DNA from: Colwellia sp. E2M01
GTDB lineage: Bacteria > Pseudomonadota > Gammaproteobacteria > Enterobacterales > Alteromonadaceae
Assembly (NCBI RefSeq): GCF_018860585.1
Contig: NZ_JAHKPR010000054.1
Coordinates: 46,554-81,281 of the forward strand
Reading direction: 5' to 3'
Length of the DNA: 34,728 nucleotides
Within the stretch, counting starts at the first letter, position 1; every line of letters begins with the position of its first letter. Below are positions 8,130-17,467 of the stretch, piece after piece. Under the pieces are notes generated by a model. It saw only the letters and a list, made by a program, of their open reading frames with translations. It made no database searches and was not told the DNA's origin. Position numbers and translations under genes: made by a program.

Positions 8130-10103
8130 ATGCACTTGTTGACTTACACTAAACAGCTTTTAGTCATACTCTCAGTATCAGCCGTATTAATGGCTTGTGA
8201 TAGTAATCGTTTTTTTGAAAATGATATCGACCTTATCGACGATATTGTGCAATTAGATGATAATCAAAGTATTAACCAAAGTGTTGATCTTTTTCTTTAT
8301 TACCCAAACGACAGTATTAGCAACATCAACTGGCAACAAACTGCTGGAGAGCCTGTAACCATACTTGCTAGCACCAGTAAAAGTATTGCTTTTACTCCAA
8401 CACAAGCTGGTGACTATAGTTTTGCTGTTAGCTTTACCCTCAATGATGAACAAGAACAGACTTTACAAAAAACAGTCACAGTTGATGACAACGAGCATAA
8501 GGTAACCGCACGCTTATCACACACAGCACTTGCCCAAAATAAAGTTTCACACCGCGCTCACCTACAATACGATACGAATAATAGTAATAGCATTACCTGG
8601 CAACAAATATCAGGACCTACTGTTAGCTTAATCACTGATAACGATACCGGCAATACTGACGGTGACTTAGCTATATTCTTTAACGCTCCAATGGTTAAGA
8701 ATGACACTATTATTACCTTTGAGGTATCCGCGACAGACAATAACAATATTACTTACCACGACCAAGTTGGTGTACTAATTGAGCCTGTAGCTGAAATAAA
8801 AGACAACGCCTACTTCTCTGACAGAGTCGCGACAGTATTTCCCTATAATAGTAACAGTCCTTATGCGCAAGAAATTGTTGATTGTGCTTATTCAAATACT
8901 CTTAGTAGCTCTTGTACTTTAGATAAAACACCTTTGCTTGCTGCTGAAATAGCCGGGCAGAGTTTATCGATTGCCCCAACTATCGACAACATAATGGACA
9001 GAGTAGTGGTTTCTCACCAATGGATGGGTGATAGATTTAAAGAGTTTTTGACCAGTAATGATCCCAATAACGACATAAAATTTTTGCTTCGAGCAACAAC
9101 CGCGATTGTGATCGCTTACGATATTCGCCCTTCTTTTTATTGGGCTGCAACCGGCGCTATTTATTTAGATCCTGAAAACCTTTGGCTAACAGCTAATGAA
9201 CGAGACACGATTAACGAAGCTCCTGATTATAGATCTAATTATGGTAGTGACTTACAATTTGTTATGCCTTGGCGTTATGTAAAAGATAATGCCTATGCGT
9301 ACGGAAGTTACAGTAAGTCAAACAGAATTAACCGCACTGCTAATGATACATTATACCAATTAACGGCTTTACTTTATCATGAGCTGGCCCACGCTAATGA
9401 CTTTTTCCCTAGCACTGAGTGGTATATTCATGACAATAATGATCGAGTACTTGATGCCGCAGTAAGCAGCAATTTTGAGTCCGATGAACTGGCAGTCAGC
9501 TACCCCTTAGCGAGCCAAGAAATGCGTAACTTAGGACGAGTTCGTTTTGCTGGAGAATCAGCTAGTCAAGTACAGAGAAGCTATTTACCTACAGATATTG
9601 AAGGTTTTTTTAGCTCTGACAGCGCCTCAGACTTTTATGCCTATTCAAGCCTACGTGAAGATTATGCCATGTTATTTGAAGAGTTAATGATGCAACATCG
9701 TTTTAGCATCATGCGAGACATTGCGATTACTAATCAACCTGACGGTGAAAGCATATCAGCTACAGACTATATTGTTACTTGGGGTCAGCGAGGCCGTATT
9801 GGTGACGATAAATTAAAAGATCGAGCGCTATTTACTGCAAAAAGCGCGTTACCAGAGTTAGACGGTCAAGCCATAATCAATCAACTTCCTACTCCTATAG
9901 AAATGATTGAAGGAAATAACTGGATTGAAAACTTAACAATTAGCAGCGCTGTTTCCAGCAAGCGTATTACAACAACCAAGTCACTCGCTAATTCACTCTT
10001 AGAGTTAACCGATATAGAAAGGTTTGCAGAAAACAATGTGGTTGATTTTATACCTGTGCACAATGATAGGCATTATCATCACAAACCGTTACCTACACAT
10101 TAA
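8130..10103 (+). CDS. Surface or periplasmic lipoprotein with Ig/PKD-like domains and HELAH metalloprotease motif
   Basis: The 657-residue product starts with a lipoprotein signal peptide ending in LMAC (Cys23). Two Ig/PKD-like repeats follow, about residues 30-115 and 120-225, recognised by the paired motifs INWQQTAGEPVTI and ITWQQISGPTVSL. The C-terminal half has a zincin-type motif HELAH at residues 417-421 (LLYHELAHANDF). A candidate acidic third ligand lies in the helix REDYAMLFEELM (about 509-520), a spacing and pattern seen in several gluzincins. I do not recognise a named family; a secreted, lipid-anchored metallopeptidase is the inference. The gene has a strong AAGGA ribosome-binding site and seems to be transcribed alone. 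Confidence 0.78.
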   Translation: MHLLTYTKQLLVILSVSAVLMACDSNRFFENDIDLIDDIVQLDDNQSINQSVDLFLYYPNDSISNINWQQTAGEPVTILASTSKSIAFTPTQAGDYSFAVSFTLNDEQEQTLQKTVTVDDNEHKVTARLSHTALAQNKVSHRAHLQYDTNNSNSITWQQISGPTVSLITDNDTGNTDGDLAIFFNAPMVKNDTIITFEVSATDNNNITYHDQVGVLIEPVAEIKDNAYFSDRVATVFPYNSNSPYAQEIVDCAYSNTLSSSCTLDKTPLLAAEIAGQSLSIAPTIDNIMDRVVVSHQWMGDRFKEFLTSNDPNNDIKFLLRATTAIVIAYDIRPSFYWAATGAIYLDPENLWLTANERDTINEAPDYRSNYGSDLQFVMPWRYVKDNAYAYGSYSKSNRINRTANDTLYQLTALLYHELAHANDFFPSTEWYIHDNNDRVLDAAVSSNFESDELAVSYPLASQEMRNLGRVRFAGESASQVQRSYLPTDIEGFFSSDSASDFYAYSSLREDYAMLFEELMMQHRFSIMRDIAITNQPDGESISATDYIVTWGQRGRIGDDKLKDRALFTAKSALPELDGQAIINQLPTPIEMIEGNNWIENLTISSAVSSKRITTTKSLANSLLELTDIERFAENNVVDFIPVHNDRHYHHKPLPTH

Positions 10104-10116
10104 TACTCTTAATAAT

Positions 10117-10140
10117 AAAATTAATACTTCTATTAATTTT
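10117..10140. terminator. AT-only hairpin between convergent genes
   Basis: AAAATTAATA (10117-10126) pairs with TATTAATTTT (10131-10140) around a 4-nt loop. It lies between the convergent ends of the lipoprotein gene and hda. The stem has no G:C pairs, so termination would be weak. Confidence 0.4.
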
Positions 10141-10158
10141 CGGCTTAGTTAAGTTGTA

Positions 10159-10866
10159 TTAGTGTAAGTTAAAGACTTCTTTAATAAACGGAATAGTGAT
10201 TTTTCGCTGCTCTTGAATAGATGCTTTATCTAACTCATCGAGTGACTTAGTTAAACTGCCCATATCTCGACTCAAACGATTAAGTAAAAACTTCACTACT
10301 TCATCAGATAAGCTTAAACCTCTTTGTGTGGCTCGGTGCTGTAACGCCGTTATTTTTTCAATATCATCAAGTGGTTTTACCTGCTCCGTTAATCCCCAGG
10401 TAAGTCTTGAGACAAGATCGGGTAAACTGATACCAAGCTGTTGAACACTTTCATTACCTGAAATTAATAAATACTTATTTTGTTCAAGCACTCTATTATA
10501 TAAGTCAAAAATTGCTTGCTCCCACAATTTGTCACCAGCAATTAAGTGAATATCATCAAGGCAAATCAAATCTATTTGCTCTAAACCATCTAATACGGCA
10601 ACTGGTAAGTCTTTTAGTTCGGCACAAGATAAACATACCGATGTTTTACCTGATTGTGCAGCATAACTACTACTTGCATGTAATAGGTGTGATTTACCCG
10701 CGCTAGGTAAACCAAACAAGTAAAAACCATGTGGTGTTTCTTGCTGCTGTTCAATAAAAGCTTTTAACTGACTAATTATATTTAGATTAGCTTCGCTCTT
10801 ATAACTAGCAAAAGTTTCGTCGTCTGGTAATTGTACTTTTAATGTAAGCTGAGCGTCTTGCTTCAT
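10159..10866 (-). CDS. hda: DnaA regulatory inactivator Hda
   Basis: Hda is the DnaA-like AAA+ protein that, with the DNA-loaded beta clamp, stimulates ATP hydrolysis by DnaA and so limits re-initiation of replication. The N-terminus has the clamp-binding type segment (QLTLKVQLPDDETF). Walker A is visible as GLPSAGKSHLLHA and Walker B as LICLDDIHLI, followed by the sensor and lid region. The 235-residue length from 10866 is typical. I chose this ATG because it overlaps the stop of the DUF2066 gene as ATGA and has GGAG at the right distance; the ATG 12 bases earlier would lie ahead of that site. It should be translationally coupled to the upstream DUF2066 gene. Confidence 0.94.
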   Translation of the reverse strand: MKQDAQLTLKVQLPDDETFASYKSEANLNIISQLKAFIEQQQETPHGFYLFGLPSAGKSHLLHASSSYAAQSGKTSVCLSCAELKDLPVAVLDGLEQIDLICLDDIHLIAGDKLWEQAIFDLYNRVLEQNKYLLISGNESVQQLGISLPDLVSRLTWGLTEQVKPLDDIEKITALQHRATQRGLSLSDEVVKFLLNRLSRDMGSLTKSLDELDKASIQEQRKITIPFIKEVFNLH

Positions 10867-12428
10867 TCTTGCTCCCATGAAAATACTGGGATATTAGGCA
10901 CAATAGTTAATGGTATTTTTTCTTCTGCAACAGGAAGTGGTTCACCTGTTTCAGGATCAATTTCCACATCTAATTCTGTAGTATTATTTAAGTCATCCAA
11001 AGTATCATCAACTGCACCATCAATAGCGGGGGTTAGGTCAACGTTAGTTTCATTGTCAGTTGTTAGCTCTCGCTGAAAGTTAATTGCATCTTCATTATTT
11101 GTCATGTCTTCATCAACACCACCAATAACATCTTGTTCAACGCTTTGCTCAACATTTTGTTCTGCTATTTCATCAAAAAGATTTGTCTGCTCGTCGGTAT
11201 CACCCAATACAATAACTTTCATGCCTCGATACGTCATGACATTCTCGTCACTTTCTTCACCTATTACTGATTCAGTTAATAGGCTTTCTGTATCATCTAT
11301 TGCCTGCGGTACAGTTTCAGGTACGACTTGTGGTACAGTTTGTAAGATTAATTTATCATTAAGCTTTAAAGAAGCAATAAAAGCCTCTTCAGAGCCAAGT
11401 AACTCTATTTGAAAACGACGTACATCGCCTTGTGCACTGATCAAGGTTACCGCTTTGATAGCTGATAAGTTTGATAAAAAATCAAAGAGTTGGGTATCAC
11501 TTTTTAATGATTTAACGTTATTTACTTCAATAACAAAATCATTTTCAGCATTAGTGGATAAAGCATAAGATTGATAAATCAATTTAGTAATATCTGACAA
11601 ACCTTGGTTTATCAAAGTAACTTTATCAACACCTTGATATTGCTGTGTATATAATGCACCTTGAGTAAACACCTTCCAATCAAGCGCTATTGGTGTTGCT
11701 ACTTCTTGCTCCTGACATAACAAACCACAATTAACATTACTTTGATTTTCAGCTAACTCTTTAATTTTTTCATTCACTAAGCTAGAGTCTGAAACTCGCA
11801 TAACAATAACCATATCAGCAGAATAACGAGCCGAGGCTTGTTTAATTTGCTCTGGAAAGTATGCCCACAAGTCACTTACCGTAATTTGTAAGCTATCGTC
11901 AAAATCCATTAATGGCATAACGATAGGCAGCCCGCGTTGTTTAGAAAACTCATTTACCGCCGTAGGCATAAGCGCTTGAGTATCATAAGCAACAATACTT
12001 CTGCTTGCTCCTTGTTCATCAAGCAACCATAAAAGCACTTGCGGACGTAAACTTCCCCACAACGCTAATTCAGCTTGTTTAAATAACGCATTAACTTTTT
12101 GTTCGTTAAAATTCACTACAAGGCTTAACTGATTATCAACACGTTGATAGCGATATTGATTAACATAATTGTTTGCTCTTGATTGCGCTTTTAATAATAC
12201 CTTGTTTTGTAATACGCTTTTCTTACCACCAACTTTTAAAAATACCCCTTGCAAAGCAGAGGTAATTGCCTGAGCACGTTGGTCTTGCGATTGTGAATCA
12301 ACTGCAACAGTAACTTGATATAAATCATTAACTTCTAACGCTGTTGATTTAATACTAGTAAGGATGAGACTCAGTAAAATTAAAACAAAGGGGAATTTAA
12401 ACATTCTAAACTTCAACACTCTAAACAT
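10863..12428 (-). CDS. DUF2066 secreted/periplasmic protein with acidic C-terminal extension
   Basis: The 521-residue protein starts with a signal peptide (hydrophobic core PFVLILLSLILTS, cleavage probably after STA). The mature N-terminal part, about residues 31-355, has the features of the DUF2066 family, including LYQVTVAVDSQSQDQRAQAI and the PQVLLWLLDEQG segment. From about residue 365 it becomes acidic and low in complexity, with repeated VPQ/VPET and EQ-rich stretches before a short end VFSWEQE. DUF2066 proteins commonly lie next to hda and purM in marine gammaproteobacteria, and their function is unknown. The stop overlaps the hda start. The divergent neighbour is purM. Confidence 0.82.
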   Translation of the reverse strand: MFRVLKFRMFKFPFVLILLSLILTSIKSTALEVNDLYQVTVAVDSQSQDQRAQAITSALQGVFLKVGGKKSVLQNKVLLKAQSRANNYVNQYRYQRVDNQLSLVVNFNEQKVNALFKQAELALWGSLRPQVLLWLLDEQGASRSIVAYDTQALMPTAVNEFSKQRGLPIVMPLMDFDDSLQITVSDLWAYFPEQIKQASARYSADMVIVMRVSDSSLVNEKIKELAENQSNVNCGLLCQEQEVATPIALDWKVFTQGALYTQQYQGVDKVTLINQGLSDITKLIYQSYALSTNAENDFVIEVNNVKSLKSDTQLFDFLSNLSAIKAVTLISAQGDVRRFQIELLGSEEAFIASLKLNDKLILQTVPQVVPETVPQAIDDTESLLTESVIGEESDENVMTYRGMKVIVLGDTDEQTNLFDEIAEQNVEQSVEQDVIGGVDEDMTNNEDAINFQRELTTDNETNVDLTPAIDGAVDDTLDDLNNTTELDVEIDPETGEPLPVAEEKIPLTIVPNIPVFSWEQE

Positions 12429-12603
12429 AAGTAAGCTAACTTAAAAATTAGTTGAACACGCGCTTTAATAAAGCACAATAATTACATGGCCATTATATTA
12501 TCACAGTATTATCGCAGTGCTCACATTTAAGCTAAGCAATTATCAATAATTTCAATTAAAAAGCCGCTAATTTACAAAACAAAGACAAGATACCATTATC
12601 GCC

Positions 12604-12632
12604 TTGAGTATGTTTGTTTCCACTGGTAGAAT
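12604..12632 (+). promoter_or_regulatory. Candidate purM promoter with extended -10
   Basis: TTGAGT (12604-12609) and TAGAAT (12627-12632) are separated by exactly 17 bases, and the -10 is preceded by TGG, an extended -10 signature. It lies about 40 bases ahead of the purM start. No PurR-type operator (consensus ACGCAAACGTTTGCGT) is visible. Confidence 0.6.
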
Positions 12633-12673
12633 ACGCCCCATAAAATACTGTCGGTAATTTCTGAGGTTTCCCC

Positions 12674-13714
12674 GTGAGCGAACAAAAACAGTCGTTAAGC
12701 TATAAAGATGCTGGTGTTGATATTGATGCTGGTAATGCCCTTGTTGAAAACATTAAAGGTGCGGTAAAACGTACTACACGCCCAGAGGTTATGGGTGGTT
12801 TAGGTGGTTTTGGCTCTGTATGTCAATTGCCTACAGGTTATAAAGAGCCTGTATTAGTAGCAGGTACAGACGGTGTTGGTACTAAATTACGTTTAGCAAT
12901 TGATTTAGCTAAACACGATACTGTTGGTATCGATTTAGTTGCTATGTGTGTTAACGATTTAATTGTGCAAGGCGCTGAGCCATTATTCTTCCTTGATTAC
13001 TATGCAACTGACAAACTTGACGTAGCTGTAGCTTCTGCTGTTGTTGAAGGTATTGCTGAAGGTTGTATTTTATCTGGTTGTGCACTTGTTGGCGGCGAAA
13101 CAGCTGAAATGCCAGGTATGTACCACAAAGGCGATTACGATATTGCTGGTTTTTGTGTAGGTGTTGCTGAAAAGTCTCGTTTAATTGACGGTACAAACGT
13201 AGCTGCAGGCGATCAACTTATCGCACTTGGGGCATCTGGCCCTCATTCAAATGGTTTTTCATTAATTCGTAAAGTTTTAGAAGTAAATAATACTAACACT
13301 AACGAGTTACTTGACGGTAAGAAGATTGCTGATCACTTAATGGAACCAACGAAAATTTACGTTAAATCTGTTCTTGAATTGCTTAAAAGTGTTGATGTTC
13401 ATGCCCTTTCTCATATCACTGGTGGTGGTTTCTGGGAAAATATTCCACGTGTATTACCTGAAACTGCACAAGCGGTTATTAAAGGTGATAGCTGGGCATG
13501 GCCAAGCATCTTCAACTGGTTACAAGATAACGGCAACATTACTACGCATGAAATGTACCGTACTTTTAACTGTGGTGTTGGTATGGTTATCGTTGTACCA
13601 GCTGAAAAAGTTGCAGAAAGTATTGAAATTTTAACAGCGCACGGCGAAAAAGCATGGCACATTGGCGAAATCGCTGATTTACCAAGCGATGCTGAACAAG
13701 TTGTTTTTGCTTAA
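12674..13714 (+). CDS. purM: Phosphoribosylformylglycinamidine cyclo-ligase (AIR synthetase)
   Basis: PurM closes the imidazole ring in the fifth step of de novo purine synthesis, converting FGAM and ATP to AIR. The 346-residue length is standard. Diagnostic segments are [16 protein letters not shown] at the N-terminus, the nucleotide-binding [12 protein letters not shown] near residues 57-68, [20 protein letters not shown] near 88-107 and [13 protein letters not shown] near 250-262. The gene begins with GTG, supported by GAGGT six bases upstream; no ATG is available at the expected place. It diverges from the DUF2066-hda pair and precedes purN, but a hairpin cluster and a terminator lie between the two pur genes. 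Confidence 0.97.
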   Translation: MSEQKQSLSYKDAGVDIDAGNALVENIKGAVKRTTRPEVMGGLGGFGSVCQLPTGYKEPVLVAGTDGVGTKLRLAIDLAKHDTVGIDLVAMCVNDLIVQGAEPLFFLDYYATDKLDVAVASAVVEGIAEGCILSGCALVGGETAEMPGMYHKGDYDIAGFCVGVAEKSRLIDGTNVAAGDQLIALGASGPHSNGFSLIRKVLEVNNTNTNELLDGKKIADHLMEPTKIYVKSVLELLKSVDVHALSHITGGGFWENIPRVLPETAQAVIKGDSWAWPSIFNWLQDNGNITTHEMYRTFNCGVGMVIVVPAEKVAESIEILTAHGEKAWHIGEIADLPSDAEQVVFA

Positions 13715-13738
13715 TTTATTATTAATATATTAAGCATG

Positions 13739-13780
13739 TTTCGTTAAGTTATTAACGAAAGAGATATTTAAAAAATATCT
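13739..13780. repeat. Two adjacent hairpins after purM
   Basis: TTTCGTTAA pairs with TTAACGAAA (13739-13760, 4-nt loop). AGATATTT then pairs with AAATATCT (13762-13780, 3-nt loop). Neither is followed by a T-run. Together with the terminator at 13803-13830 they form three successive stem-loops between purM and purN. Confidence 0.6.
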
Positions 13781-13802
13781 AACTTATAAGAAATAATTTA
13801 AT

Positions 13803-13830
13803 AAAGGGGCTATTTACTAGCCCCTTTAAT
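13803..13830 (+). terminator. Rho-independent terminator between purM and purN
   Basis: AAAGGGGCTA (13803-13812) pairs perfectly with TAGCCCCTTT (13818-13827) around a TTTAC loop, and the end is T-rich. It implies that purN has its own promoter or depends on read-through. Confidence 0.8.
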
Positions 13831-13938
13831 TTATCTAAATGTTATCAGAATATGTTCAAAATTTTTTGAGTGCTATATTAAAATGCACATAAAAGACGTT
13901 CTGAAGATTTCTAAATAGAATAAAAATAAGGAAGAATC

Positions 13939-14580
13939 ATGTCGAGCAGAATAGTTATATTAATCTCTGGCAGTGGTACAAATTTACAAGCCATTATTGA
14001 TGCCTGTGAAGATAAAAATTACCCTGGCGAAGTGGTCGGTGTACTTTCCAATAAAGAAGACGCTTACGGTTTAACGCGCGCTAAAAACGCCGAAATCCCA
14101 ACGGTTTCACTTTCGCATAAAGGGTTTGCAAGTCGAGAAGATTACGATATAGCGCTCATTAAAGAAATTGATAACTTTGATGCCGATGTAATTGTGTTAG
14201 CTGGTTTTATGCGAATTTTAACACCCGCGTTTGTACAACACTTTCAAGGTAAATTAATCAACATTCACCCTTCTCTACTACCTAAATATCAAGGTTTAAA
14301 TACGCACCAACGTGCAATTGATGCAGGTGATAAAGAGCATGGCGTTAGTGTTCATTTTGTGACTGAAGAGCTTGATGGTGGCCCAGTAATTTTACAGGCT
14401 AAAGTACCGGTATTTGACGGTGATACTGTTGATGATTTATCTGCTCGTGTTCATGAGCAAGAGCACCGTATTTATCCGCTTGTAGTAAAATGGTTTGCTG
14501 AAAAAAGATTAACAATGCAAGGAGACAATGCAGTTTTAGACGGTAACGTTTTACCTGTATCTGGTTACGCTAACGATTAA
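13939..14580 (+). CDS. purN: Phosphoribosylglycinamide formyltransferase (GART)
   Basis: PurN transfers a formyl group from 10-formyltetrahydrofolate to GAR, the third step of purine synthesis. The 213-residue product has the N-terminal phosphate-binding loop ISGSGTNLQAII and the catalytic triad Asn108, His110 (LINIHPSLLP) and Asp146 (TEELDGGPVI). The substrate loop KYQGLNTHQRAI follows the His; the family usually has KYPGLHTHQRAL, so two positions differ mildly. A GGAAGA ribosome-binding site precedes the ATG. The gene lies about 220 bases after purM, beyond a terminator. Confidence 0.96.
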   Translation: MSSRIVILISGSGTNLQAIIDACEDKNYPGEVVGVLSNKEDAYGLTRAKNAEIPTVSLSHKGFASREDYDIALIKEIDNFDADVIVLAGFMRILTPAFVQHFQGKLINIHPSLLPKYQGLNTHQRAIDAGDKEHGVSVHFVTEELDGGPVILQAKVPVFDGDTVDDLSARVHEQEHRIYPLVVKWFAEKRLTMQGDNAVLDGNVLPVSGYAND

Positions 14581-14587
14581 ATAAAAG

Positions 14588-14613
14588 AGGTGTTATCTTT
14601 ATCTGTAACACCT
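14588..14613 (+). terminator. Hairpin after purN
   Basis: AGGTGTTA (14588-14595) pairs with TAACACCT (14606-14613) around a 10-nt loop. There is no T-run afterwards, so it may be a transcript-end hairpin and not a true terminator. Confidence 0.4.
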
Positions 14614-14807
14614 ACCTAGCAAATATCAGCTATACTCTATTATTCGCTTAACACATCCTATTTCAATACTAGTTTACATCCTCGCATTAAATACAGCGGG
14701 ATTCAAAACGCTTAATTTATCTTTTATTCACCCCAATAGTAATATGCGATAACTCAGGTCATTGATATTGAAGTAACTAATTATAATACTTAGCTTAATT
14801 TTGAGAA

Positions 14808-16124
14808 ATGGGGACAATGAAGTATATGGTACAAACTTCCTACTTAATTAAACTTATTGGTAAAGTGTATTGTATCTTTACTTTATTATTCATTATCTCT
14901 GCACAAAGCATTGAAAATCAAAAGAAAATAATTAATGTCGCTATGCATGGGGACGGTCCTATCCATAGACAAAGAATTGAAAAACTCTTCGAGAAATTCA
15001 ATAATAATAATCCACGTATTACGATAGAGCCTTACTTTGTTAATGGGATGATTCGATATAGTAATTATGTCGATGAATGGCTAAAAAGCGATAAAGGACC
15101 TGAAATCATCGGTTGGTTGGGAGGGTCTCGAGTTAATGAATATGCTTCACAAGGCTTAATTCAAGATCTCACCCCTTTTTGGCAAGAAAATAAAAACGTC
15201 AATAATATCCCTCTTTCTATATTTGAGACCACGCAGATAGATAATCGTATTTATTCTATCCCAGTCGCTTACGCACTATATGGACTTTATTATCGTAAAT
15301 CGGCCATCAAAAAATTAAAGATAAAAATTCCTAATACTTGGTCTGAACTACTTAAAACTTGTAATACTTTACACGATAAACAAGTCGTCATGTTTGCAAT
15401 TGGTACCAAAAGCACTGAGTGGATACTGCATGGTTGGTTGGATTACCTTATTTTACGATTACATGGAATTAATTTTTATCGCGAACTAGCTTCTGGCCAG
15501 CAATCTTTTTTGGATGAGCGAATAAGAGAAACATTAGAACACTTTAAAGCTTTAATTGACAACCATTGCTTTAACACAGACTCCGCAAAATACTCTATTT
15601 GGGATGTGTACCCGACAATGATTAGAGGTTATAGTGCGATGATTTTAAGTGATGGCATACCACAAAACTTAAACTTTAGTGATTATGAAGATATTGGCGT
15701 CGCTGCATTCCCTCAAATAAAACCTGAAATACCTAACTTTACCGTCACGCCAATCAGTGTTTTTGTTTTACCGCATTACACAGAGTTAACTCAGGATATT
15801 AAAGACTTACTTAATTACTTTACAGAACAAGAGTTTCACGAACATTATGAGGGTAATATCAGGCATTTACCTGTTATGATGACAAAAAGCGAACCTTCTA
15901 GCGAACTTGTTAAAACCGCAATTGAAATCATAAAAAAATCCCCTGGCAGTATTCAGTATTATGATCGAGAAGTGGATATAAGATTTTCAAGTAAAACGCC
16001 ACAAATATTAGTGGATTTTATTGAAACCTCTAATATAGAGAAAACTATGCAAGAATTAGAGAGTTTACGATTAAATATCTTCACTAACGCTCCAGAGCTA
16101 GATAAAGAAAATATCGAAAAATAA
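14808..16124 (+). CDS. Orphan extracellular solute-binding protein (family 1)
   Basis: The product of about 438 residues has an N-terminal signal segment (KVYCIFTLLFIISAQS) and the fold pattern of family 1 ABC solute-binding proteins, which bind sugars or similar compounds: an early strand KIINVAMHG, the segment EKLFEKFNNNNPRITIEPYF, the hinge pattern IYSIPVAYALYGLYYRKSAI and the NTWSELLKTCNTL helix. No permease, ATPase or receptor gene is next to it, so it is an orphan. It could serve a distant transporter or act as a sensor input. Three in-frame ATGs (14808, 14817, 14826) compete, with a GGGGA between the first two; the start is not settled. The coding start is 227 bases after purN, with no obvious shared regulation. 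Confidence 0.78.
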   Translation: MGTMKYMVQTSYLIKLIGKVYCIFTLLFIISAQSIENQKKIINVAMHGDGPIHRQRIEKLFEKFNNNNPRITIEPYFVNGMIRYSNYVDEWLKSDKGPEIIGWLGGSRVNEYASQGLIQDLTPFWQENKNVNNIPLSIFETTQIDNRIYSIPVAYALYGLYYRKSAIKKLKIKIPNTWSELLKTCNTLHDKQVVMFAIGTKSTEWILHGWLDYLILRLHGINFYRELASGQQSFLDERIRETLEHFKALIDNHCFNTDSAKYSIWDVYPTMIRGYSAMILSDGIPQNLNFSDYEDIGVAAFPQIKPEIPNFTVTPISVFVLPHYTELTQDIKDLLNYFTEQEFHEHYEGNIRHLPVMMTKSEPSSELVKTAIEIIKKSPGSIQYYDREVDIRFSSKTPQILVDFIETSNIEKTMQELESLRLNIFTNAPELDKENIEK

Positions 16125-16307
16125 AGATAACAGCAAAGCCATGATCTGCGTTAGAGTTGATAGAACGGCCAATTTAACAAAAGCTTATAACTATGAGGGT
16201 AACCTTTTTGATTCACAAGCTTAACATTGATTAGTCGTTTCTGCCTCTTTCAAGAAGTGCCTTAGAAAAGAGAACTGGCAAATAAAAACTAATATATACG
16301 GTGCTAA

Positions 16308-16334
16308 TTGACACAACCAAAAACTCCGTATTAT
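16308..16334 (+). promoter_or_regulatory. Candidate mntP promoter
   Basis: A perfect TTGACA (16308-16313) is followed after 15 bases by TATTAT (16329-16334). The spacing is short but usable, and the site lies about 60 bases before mntP. I found no yybP-ykoY-type riboswitch in the leader. Confidence 0.4.
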
Positions 16335-16392
16335 AGCATCACGCTGTAGGATAAAGAGAGTCAAAGACATAAGTGTAAATATAGAGTTAGAA

Positions 16393-16932
16393 ATGATAGA
16401 AGTAATAATTTTAGCCATTGCCTTAAGTATGGACGCCTTCGCAGTATCGATTGGTTTAGGTGCTAAGCATAAAGATAAAGCCATGTCATTGGCCTTTATC
16501 GCCGCAATATATTTTGGTTTGTTTCAAGGCATAATGCCCTTACTTGGTTATATAGGGGGCAAAAGTTTATTAGGCTTGTTAGCATCCTACGCTTCGTGGA
16601 TAGCATTTTTATTACTCTTTATTATAGGTATTAAAATGATTTACGAATCTTTTGAGACAAATAACGCTGACGATATTGCTAAAATAACTCACCGCGTGAT
16701 GTTAATACTAGCGGTTGCAACGAGCATAGATGCCATGGCTGCTGGCTTCTCTTTAACAGTATTAGCTGTAGATCCTTTAATCGCTTGTTTTATCGTCGGT
16801 ATAATGACTTTTTTCTTTAGCTGGTTTGGCGTAATAATGGGTGCAAGAACAGGTACCTGGCTAGAAACTAAGGCAGAAATTTTAGGCGGCGTTACATTGA
16901 TATTAATCGGTTTCAAAATTTTGCTTAGCTAA
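16393..16932 (+). CDS. mntP: Manganese efflux pump MntP
   Basis: MntP exports Mn(II) across the inner membrane and protects against manganese excess. The 179-residue protein has about six membrane helices in two homologous halves. Each half carries the conserved acidic motif in a helix: [13 protein letters not shown] (about residues 12-24) and [13 protein letters not shown] (about 109-121). Glycine-rich segments such as [15 protein letters not shown] are typical of the family. In E. coli mntP is controlled by a manganese riboswitch and MntR; neither the riboswitch nor an obvious MntR site is visible here. The gene appears to be transcribed alone. Confidence 0.93.
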   Translation: MIEVIILAIALSMDAFAVSIGLGAKHKDKAMSLAFIAAIYFGLFQGIMPLLGYIGGKSLLGLLASYASWIAFLLLFIIGIKMIYESFETNNADDIAKITHRVMLILAVATSIDAMAAGFSLTVLAVDPLIACFIVGIMTFFFSWFGVIMGARTGTWLETKAEILGGVTLILIGFKILLS

Positions 16933-17029
16933 ACTTACATCGAATGCGCTTTCGCATACTGCTATTTACTCAAATAAACAGCATTAAAGTAGACAGTACT
17001 GAGATTAAATGCGTATAACTTTCGCTTTT

Positions 17030-17053
17030 GCCTAATGCCTAATGCCTAATGCC
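17030..17053. repeat. Heptanucleotide tandem repeat, 3.4 copies
   Basis: GCCTAAT occurs three times in a row followed by GCC. It lies in non-coding DNA after mntP. Such repeats can vary in copy number by slippage. Confidence 0.8.
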
Positions 17054-17447
17054 GGAAAGTATTTATTTAATAGCTTATAGACAGATAAAGAAAATCTTCA
17101 TTCTTATTAACTTCCCTATGTCATTCTCTCCCTCAAAGACCTGTGTTTTTAGGGAGTCATTTCACATATCCTTTTTATCTTCCTGTCGAAAAATTTAATA
17201 ACCTACCTAATAGCTAATTTAATAGTTAACTTTACAACTGAAACTCAGCACTTTTTTAAAAAAAAAATCGAATAATTCCCTTTAATCGGTGCCTTTACTA
17301 ATTAAGACCTTTCCCATTAAGCGATAATTAAAAACTACCAATCTATAAACAGAAACCTATAAACACGAAAGTAAAACGTAAATCCCCCTTACTAAAATAT
17401 GTGTAAATAAATAACAAATAATGCTTGAATACTCATCAAAAACGATA

Positions 17448-17467
17448 TACTGTACATTTATACAGTA
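17448..17467. promoter_or_regulatory. LexA (SOS) box upstream of sulA
   Basis: TACTGTACATTTATACAGTA has the CTGT-N8-ACAG core with near-perfect symmetry, very close to the E. coli LexA consensus. It overlaps a likely -10 (TATACT, 17446-17451) downstream of TTGAAT (17425-17430), so bound LexA should block sulA transcription. Confidence 0.92.

Noticed and set aside
12951..13662. Antisense and alternate frames inside purM
   Set aside because: They are shadows of a well-conserved purM reading frame.
16140..16392. Possible manganese (yybP-ykoY) riboswitch ahead of mntP
   Set aside because: I could not find the conserved riboswitch core segments in the leader.
16221..16484. Minus-strand frame of 87 codons overlapping the mntP start
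   Set aside because: Its sequence is the antisense of MntP's first helices and lacks features of a gene.
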